Origin: JAHECQ01 sp047638695
GTDB lineage: Bacteria; Actinomycetota; Acidimicrobiia; Acidimicrobiales; SZUA-35
Reading direction: 5' to 3'
Assembly (NCBI GenBank): GCA_047638695.1
Contig: JBLINY010000040.1
Span: forward strand, 1 to 33,820
DNA: 33,820 nucleotides
Part shown: positions 29,621 through 33,820 of the stretch, piece after piece
Numbering within the stretch: position 1 is the stretch's first letter
Layout of the letters: each line of letters starts with the position of its first letter
Position numbers and translations under genes: made by a program
The notes under the pieces: model-generated
The model's input: the letters and a program-made list of their open reading frames with translations, nothing else
Told to the model about the DNA's origin: nothing
Database searches by the model: none

Positions 29621-32155
29621 ATGGGATCCAACGAGCCGACTCAGCCTCTCGACGGCGTCCGCGTCATTGAACTGACTGATGGTGTTGCCGGCGCGTATGC
29701 CGGGCGGCTGATGGCGCTCTTGGGAGCAGATGTCGTGAAGGTCGAGCCTCCGGCCGGCGATGTCGTACGCCGCTGGGGGCCCTTTCCGGGCGATGACCCG
29801 GGCGAGGAAATTCCCGAGCAGAGCGCTCTGCACCTGCACCTGAACGCCGACAAGCGCTCGGTTGTGGCTGATCTCACAACGCCTGACGGCCTCGCCCTGG
29901 CCAGCCAACTCGCCGCGGGCGCTGAGGTCGTGCTCGAGTCCTTTGCTCCGCGCGCTGCAGCGGCCATGAACCTCGATGCCCCAACGCTGCGGGCCCAGAA
30001 CCCGGCGCTTGTGGTCACGAGTATCACTCCCTTTGGTCAGGATGGGCCCTACGCCGAGGCTGAGTATCGGGCCACCGAGATCGTTCAGTACGCCATGGGC
30101 GGTCCCATGCATGCCACCGGCGTCGCCGAGCGCGAGCCGCTGAAGCTCGCGGGGCATGTGGTGAGCTACCAGTGCGGGGCAATGGCCGCAACCGCGACGA
30201 TGGCGGCGCTGCTGGTCGCCGAACAGAGTGGCCGGGGCGCTCACGTTGACATCTCCAACTTCGAGACGCAGACGGGCTCGATCGATCGCCGCATGGTGTT
30301 CCTTCAGCAGTACATCTACAACGGTCGGATCAGCGAGCGAAACCCTGCCGGGGCCCAGGGTCTACTGCCAACCGGTATCTACCCGGCGGCTGATGGCTGG
30401 TTGCAGATTGCGACACCGCCGCCGTACGCCGACCGTCTACTCGCAACCATGGGCAACCCGGAGCTGGCCGAGTTGCTGACCGATCCGAATTGGGTCAGCA
30501 ACCCCGAGGTACCCGACTTGGTCGAGGGGGCGCTCTACGCCTGGCTGGCAGAAAACACCACCGAAGAGGCGATGAGCGCGGCGCAACCGCACCACTGGCC
30601 GGTCACTGCCGTGCGCACGCCTGTCGATGTGGTGGCCGACGACCACTTCCGCCAGCGCGAGTTCTTCGTGGAGGTCGACCATCCGGTGGCGGGGCGTGTG
30701 CTGCAGCCGTCGGCGCCAATTCGCTTCGCCGGTGCCGACCCTCTCCGACGACCGGCCCCGCTGCTCGGCCAGCACGATGCCGAGGTCCGAGCCGAGGTGG
30801 ACACACCGCTGCCAGCGTCACCCGCAGCGTCCAAAATCGAACCCCCTTCTGAAACGAGCCGACTTCCGCTTGAAGGCGTCCGAGTGCTCGATCTCACGAT
30901 GGTGTGGGCCGGTCCATACACCACGATGTTGCTCAGCGATCTGGGAGCCGACGTGATTCGCGTCGAGGACCCTGGCATCTACAACGGCACTCGTGGAGCA
31001 CTACCTCGTCCGGCGAAGAACCAACTCGACAGTCTCGGTTGGCTTTGTGCTTACCCGGACGACGAGCCGGGCGAATGGCCGTGGAACCGCAACGCGTTCT
31101 TCAACATCCACGCACGAAACAAGCGATCGGCCACAGTGAACCTCCTCGAGCCGGAGGGGAAAGAAGCCTTCCTGCGCCTCGTCGAGGAAGCCGACGTCGT
31201 GGTCGAGAACAACTCCGTCGATGTGATGGACAAACTAGGCCTTGGTTGGGAGCAGCTTCATGCCCGCAACGAGCGGCTGGTGGTACTTCGCATGCCGGCT
31301 CTGGGGCTCACGGGGCCAAGATCGTCCTACGTCGGTTTTGGGGCCAACTTCGAGGCTCTTTGCGGTTTGACGTCGCTCCGGGGCTACGCCGATGGCGACA
31401 CATCCCTGACGACCCCGGTGTATTACATGGATGCCGCGAGCGGCGCGGCCGGCGCCTTCGCTGCCTTGGTCGCTCTGCGTCGCCGTGACCAGACCGGCGT
31501 CGGCGAACAGGTGGAGCTTGCTCAGGGCGAGAACATGTTGAACGTCATCGGCGAGTACCTCATCGATGCCGCTCGCACCGGGCGAAGCCTGCCTCCGCCC
31601 GGCAACCGGCATATCACTGACGCGCCTCAGGGCTGCTACCCATGCAGTGGTGACGACCGCTGGGTGGCACTTTCGGTCGATAGCGATGAGGCGTGGGCCG
31701 GCCTTCAGCTAACAATGGGTTCGCCCGAGTGGGCCGCCGACGAGCGATTTGCGACGGCCGCCGACCGTCGCGGTCACCATGACGAGCTCGACCAGCGACT
31801 CTCGGCGTGGACAGGCTCGCTCGATCGCTGGGAGGTGACGCGTCGCTGCCAGGCTAATGGTGTTGCGGCCGGTCCGGTGCTCGACGAGGCCGATGCCGTT
31901 GATGACCCGCAGCTTCGGGCCCGCGGCTTCTTTCGGCGCAATGGCTCGGATGAGGTTGGCTGGCATGACTACCCGAGTCACCTCTGGCACTGGGATGGCC
32001 CACCAATGCGTCACGAAGGCTTGTGTGCCTTCGGCGCGGCTAGCGATGAGGTTTGGCGCGGCGTCGCCGGCCTAGACGACGCCGCAATGATCGCGTTGCA
32101 TGACGGTGGCCACCTTCTCGACCACTTCGTCGATGCCGCAGGCAATCCTCTCTGA
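29621..32155 (+). CDS. Fused double CaiB/BaiF-family CoA-transferase
   Basis: About 844 residues from ATG 29621 (ATG 29600 adds seven). Two complete family III transferase domains are joined: the first from LDGVRVIELTDGVAGAYAGRLMALLGADVVKVEPPAGD, the second from about residue 415 (LEGVRVLDLTMVWAGPYTTMLLSDLGADVIRVED), with a Pro/Ser/Ala linker (PLPASPAASKIEPPSE). At the place of the catalytic Asp the first domain has Glu (YRATEIVQYAMGG) and the second Gly (GFGANFEALCGL). Family III enzymes are normally interlocked dimers; here one chain could fold as a pseudo-dimer. CoA transfer is likely but not certain. It stands alone between a lipoprotein and a small reductase-like gene. Confidence 0.88.
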   Translation: MGSNEPTQPLDGVRVIELTDGVAGAYAGRLMALLGADVVKVEPPAGDVVRRWGPFPGDDPGEEIPEQSALHLHLNADKRSVVADLTTPDGLALASQLAAGAEVVLESFAPRAAAAMNLDAPTLRAQNPALVVTSITPFGQDGPYAEAEYRATEIVQYAMGGPMHATGVAEREPLKLAGHVVSYQCGAMAATATMAALLVAEQSGRGAHVDISNFETQTGSIDRRMVFLQQYIYNGRISERNPAGAQGLLPTGIYPAADGWLQIATPPPYADRLLATMGNPELAELLTDPNWVSNPEVPDLVEGALYAWLAENTTEEAMSAAQPHHWPVTAVRTPVDVVADDHFRQREFFVEVDHPVAGRVLQPSAPIRFAGADPLRRPAPLLGQHDAEVRAEVDTPLPASPAASKIEPPSETSRLPLEGVRVLDLTMVWAGPYTTMLLSDLGADVIRVEDPGIYNGTRGALPRPAKNQLDSLGWLCAYPDDEPGEWPWNRNAFFNIHARNKRSATVNLLEPEGKEAFLRLVEEADVVVENNSVDVMDKLGLGWEQLHARNERLVVLRMPALGLTGPRSSYVGFGANFEALCGLTSLRGYADGDTSLTTPVYYMDAASGAAGAFAALVALRRRDQTGVGEQVELAQGENMLNVIGEYLIDAARTGRSLPPPGNRHITDAPQGCYPCSGDDRWVALSVDSDEAWAGLQLTMGSPEWAADERFATAADRRGHHDELDQRLSAWTGSLDRWEVTRRCQANGVAAGPVLDEADAVDDPQLRARGFFRRNGSDEVGWHDYPSHLWHWDGPPMRHEGLCAFGAASDEVWRGVAGLDDAAMIALHDGGHLLDHFVDAAGNPL

Positions 32156-32267
32156 GACCCGCTGCGAACGTGGGCGCAGAGCATGGGAGAGCAGAGCGTG
32201 AGGTACAGGTGTCCGCTGTCACCGTTCTATTGGGAATTGTCGCACCGCTCTTGGCGTTGGATCGGTG

Positions 32268-32633
32268 ATGCTGTCGCCACTGAATGACTTGCGCCACCGC
32301 GCCACCCAAGAGATCTTTCGAGCGCTGAATGGTGTCGTCATACCTGCGGTCAAGGCCGGTCTCGGGTCACCGCTGCCCATCGGTGCCGGACTCGTTGTTG
32401 TGGAGACCACCGGTCGCTCATCAGGTCTACCTCGTCAGGTGCCCCTGGTTGCGGCTCGGTTTGGCTCGAACGTCGCCGTGAGTACGGTGCGATCGAACTC
32501 CCAGTGGATCAAGAATCTTCAGGCCGACCCCTCCGTGTCGGTTTGGGTGGGCGGCCGGAAACGGACCGGCGCTGGCAAGGTCGACACCGGTTCGCTCAAC
32601 GTGGCTACCTTGGCGCTCACCCCGCTGCTGTAA
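32268..32633 (+). CDS. Nitroreductase/quinone-reductase family protein (DUF385-type split barrel)
   Basis: A 121-residue protein from ATG 32268 (GTG 32265 adjoins). It contains VVVETTGRSSGLPRQVPLVAAR and STVRSNSQWIKNLQADPSVSVWVGGRKR, the conserved core of the actinobacterial Ddn/DUF385 family, some of which use F420H2. It is shorter than Ddn (about 150 residues) and lacks the usual C-terminal Tyr/Arg region, as in a short subgroup. The last 17 bp overlap the 3' end of the convergent hydrolase gene. F420 use is inferred, not shown. Confidence 0.8.
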   Translation: MLSPLNDLRHRATQEIFRALNGVVIPAVKAGLGSPLPIGAGLVVVETTGRSSGLPRQVPLVAARFGSNVAVSTVRSNSQWIKNLQADPSVSVWVGGRKRTGAGKVDTGSLNVATLALTPLL

Positions 32634-33471
32634 AGATGAAGTCGAGCACGGCGGCGTTGAACGCTGCTGGCTGGTCGATGTTGACGGCGTGGCCACCGTC
32701 GAGGCTGACCACTCTGAGAGCCGGCAGGGCTTCTTGGGCCTGGCGGGCGCTTGGCTGAAACGCCTTCTCGAATCGCCCATTGATCAGAAGGGCGGGCACG
32801 GTGAGACGATGAAGATCGTCGGTCGAGTGCCAGGGTCCTCGCGCGTCGAGATGACGGAAGACACTGAGCGGCATGGAATCAGCAGTCGTGATCATCCGAG
32901 CCTGAAGATCAGCGGGAATACGTTTGGCGTTCCGAGGATGGTAGGGGAGTGCCTGAACCTGTTCTCGAGTCGGGTTAGGCGGCAGTCCCGCGTCGGTCTG
33001 ACCTTCGGCTGGTCGCCCCGCGAGGCCGAAAAGAGCTCTTGAGTTGGTGAAAACCAGACCCGCCACTCGGTTGGGGTGTCGCATCGCGTAGCGGATTCCC
33101 ATGGCCCCGCCGAGTGATTGTCCGATCACCCACCAGCGGTCGATTCCCCGATCGGCTCGTACCTGGTCAAGTTGCTCGATGACCGCGTCAGCGCGGTAGG
33201 CAGCGGCATCATCGGGCCCCGGTGAGCTGCCATGGCCCGGTTGTTCGGTCAGCAGCAGCCGAAGCTGTTCGCCGAGCCCGGTCCGATTCGGCTCCCACTG
33301 CAGATTGCTGGACATGAAGCCATGCAGAAGCAGCGCCGGTGGGCCATCGCTGCGACCCGCTTCCTCCACATACAGCTTGTTGCCGCCGATCACAGCTGAC
33401 GGGCCCCCTCGATCACGTTTACCCGCCAGGTCATGAACTTCTCTGTCGTCGAGACCAGTGCGACGGGTCAT
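32617..33471 (-). CDS. Alpha/beta-fold hydrolase
   Basis: A 284-residue hydrolase from ATG 33471; ATG 33504 adds 11 residues and overlaps the upstream gene more. The oxyanion region is LLLHGFMSSNLQW, the nucleophile is Ser119 in GQSLGGAMGIRYA, an acid candidate is in LLINGRFEKAF, and the catalytic His is in LDGGHAVNIDQP. The cap domain is helical. Such enzymes hydrolyse esters, lactones, haloalkanes or C-C bonds (MhpC-type); the sequence does not decide. The start lies inside the 3' end of the next upstream gene (41-bp overlap), so the pair is co-transcribed. It converges with the small reductase-like gene. Confidence 0.88.
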   Translation of the reverse strand: MTRRTGLDDREVHDLAGKRDRGGPSAVIGGNKLYVEEAGRSDGPPALLLHGFMSSNLQWEPNRTGLGEQLRLLLTEQPGHGSSPGPDDAAAYRADAVIEQLDQVRADRGIDRWWVIGQSLGGAMGIRYAMRHPNRVAGLVFTNSRALFGLAGRPAEGQTDAGLPPNPTREQVQALPYHPRNAKRIPADLQARMITTADSMPLSVFRHLDARGPWHSTDDLHRLTVPALLINGRFEKAFQPSARQAQEALPALRVVSLDGGHAVNIDQPAAFNAAVLDFIFTAAG

Positions 33472-33820
33472 CGCCGATTCGTTTGCGCAACTGGATGACC
33501 GCATCGTCGTAGTTGACCCGCCACCCTCGATAGTCGTCCCACGCTTGCTGTCGCGCTACATCGAAGCGAACACCCCGAGCCTCGAGAGCAGCCTCGGCCG
33601 CGGCCAGCCACGATCGGTCAGCCCGTGCCGACCGGAAGTACACCAGGGCCGGGAATGTGGTGTGTGTCTCGCCAATCTCGCCGAACCAGTCTTCCCACGC
33701 CTCCCACCGTCGGCCGACCAAATCCAGACGATCGATGGCGTGGAGGCGTGTGATGAAGTTGACCGGATCCGGCGGCTCTCCGGCACGGGTGGTGAGTCGA
33801 GCGACAGCGATCTCACGGCG
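33431..33820 (-). CDS. Uncharacterised protein, C-terminal part only
   Basis: The frame is open from the right window edge to TGA at 33431-33433, giving the last 129 residues. It reads RLDLVGRRWEAWEDWFGEIGETHTTFPALVYFRSARADRSWLAAAEAALEARG in the middle. The 'HTxxPxLxYFRS...SWL' pattern recalls the cytoplasmic tail of some bacterial two-helix ion-channel-like membrane proteins, but no membrane segment is in the visible part and I am not sure. It overlaps the downstream hydrolase by 41 bp. N-terminus outside the window. Confidence 0.55.
   Translation of the reverse strand, partial: RREIAVARLTTRAGEPPDPVNFITRLHAIDRLDLVGRRWEAWEDWFGEIGETHTTFPALVYFRSARADRSWLAAAEAALEARGVRFDVARQQAWDDYRGWRVNYDDAVIQLRKRIGDDPSHWSRRQRSS

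Overview
The window is a dense, high-GC actinobacterial chromosome segment with about 29 protein genes on both strands and no rRNA, tRNA, insertion sequence or CRISPR array that I can see. Many start codons are GTG, several genes look leaderless, and the gene families (PaaX regulators, CaiB/BaiF CoA-transferases, flavin 'luciferase-like' monooxygenases, P450, a small deazaflavin/quinone-reductase-type protein, a membrane-fused spermidine-synthase-like protein) recall soil or marine Acidimicrobiia or related Actinobacteria. That placement is inference; no marker gene is present. No stretch longer than about 300 bases lacks a gene.

Layout. 1-1238: two tautomerase genes (minus), a relic of an AMP-binding ligase, and a MarR regulator divergent from a pirin across a perfect 18-bp operator-like palindrome. 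2102-6393: a plus-strand run of an NtaA-type flavin monooxygenase, a class II aldolase, an endonuclease/exonuclease/phosphatase protein and an acyl-CoA dehydrogenase, the last preceded by a 25-bp dyad. 6386-10225: an mARC-like MOSC protein, a large membrane spermidine-synthase-like protein and a HAD-fold protein that has lost its nucleophile. 10290-13048: two tandem ferritin-like di-iron proteins and a formamidase-like hydrolase. 13064-14248: a small membrane protein and a lipoprotein with a cut-off second repeat.

14293-22715 is a catabolic block: enoyl-CoA hydratase, LimB-like flavin monooxygenase, P450, acyl-CoA ligase, PaaX regulator, CoA-transferase and a second enoyl-CoA hydratase. Together these would oxygenate a hydrophobic carboxylic acid, activate it to a CoA ester and degrade it by beta-oxidation-like steps. 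22769-28957 holds a Pol I-type polymerase without 5' nuclease, two overlapping phytanoyl-CoA-dioxygenase-family genes, and a membrane GGDEF-EAL protein. 29099-33820 has a lipoprotein, a fused double CoA-transferase, a small nitroreductase/quinone-reductase-family protein, an alpha/beta hydrolase and a gene cut by the window end.

Two themes recur. Tandem or fused paralogue pairs are common (tautomerases, di-iron proteins, dioxygenases, CoA-transferase halves), and in the di-iron and CoA-transferase pairs one member has lost expected catalytic residues. Short tandem duplications sit at gene boundaries or start codons (about 3439, 12149, 15070, 19635, 26097). The most novel-looking candidate is the asymmetric di-iron pair with its hydrolase.
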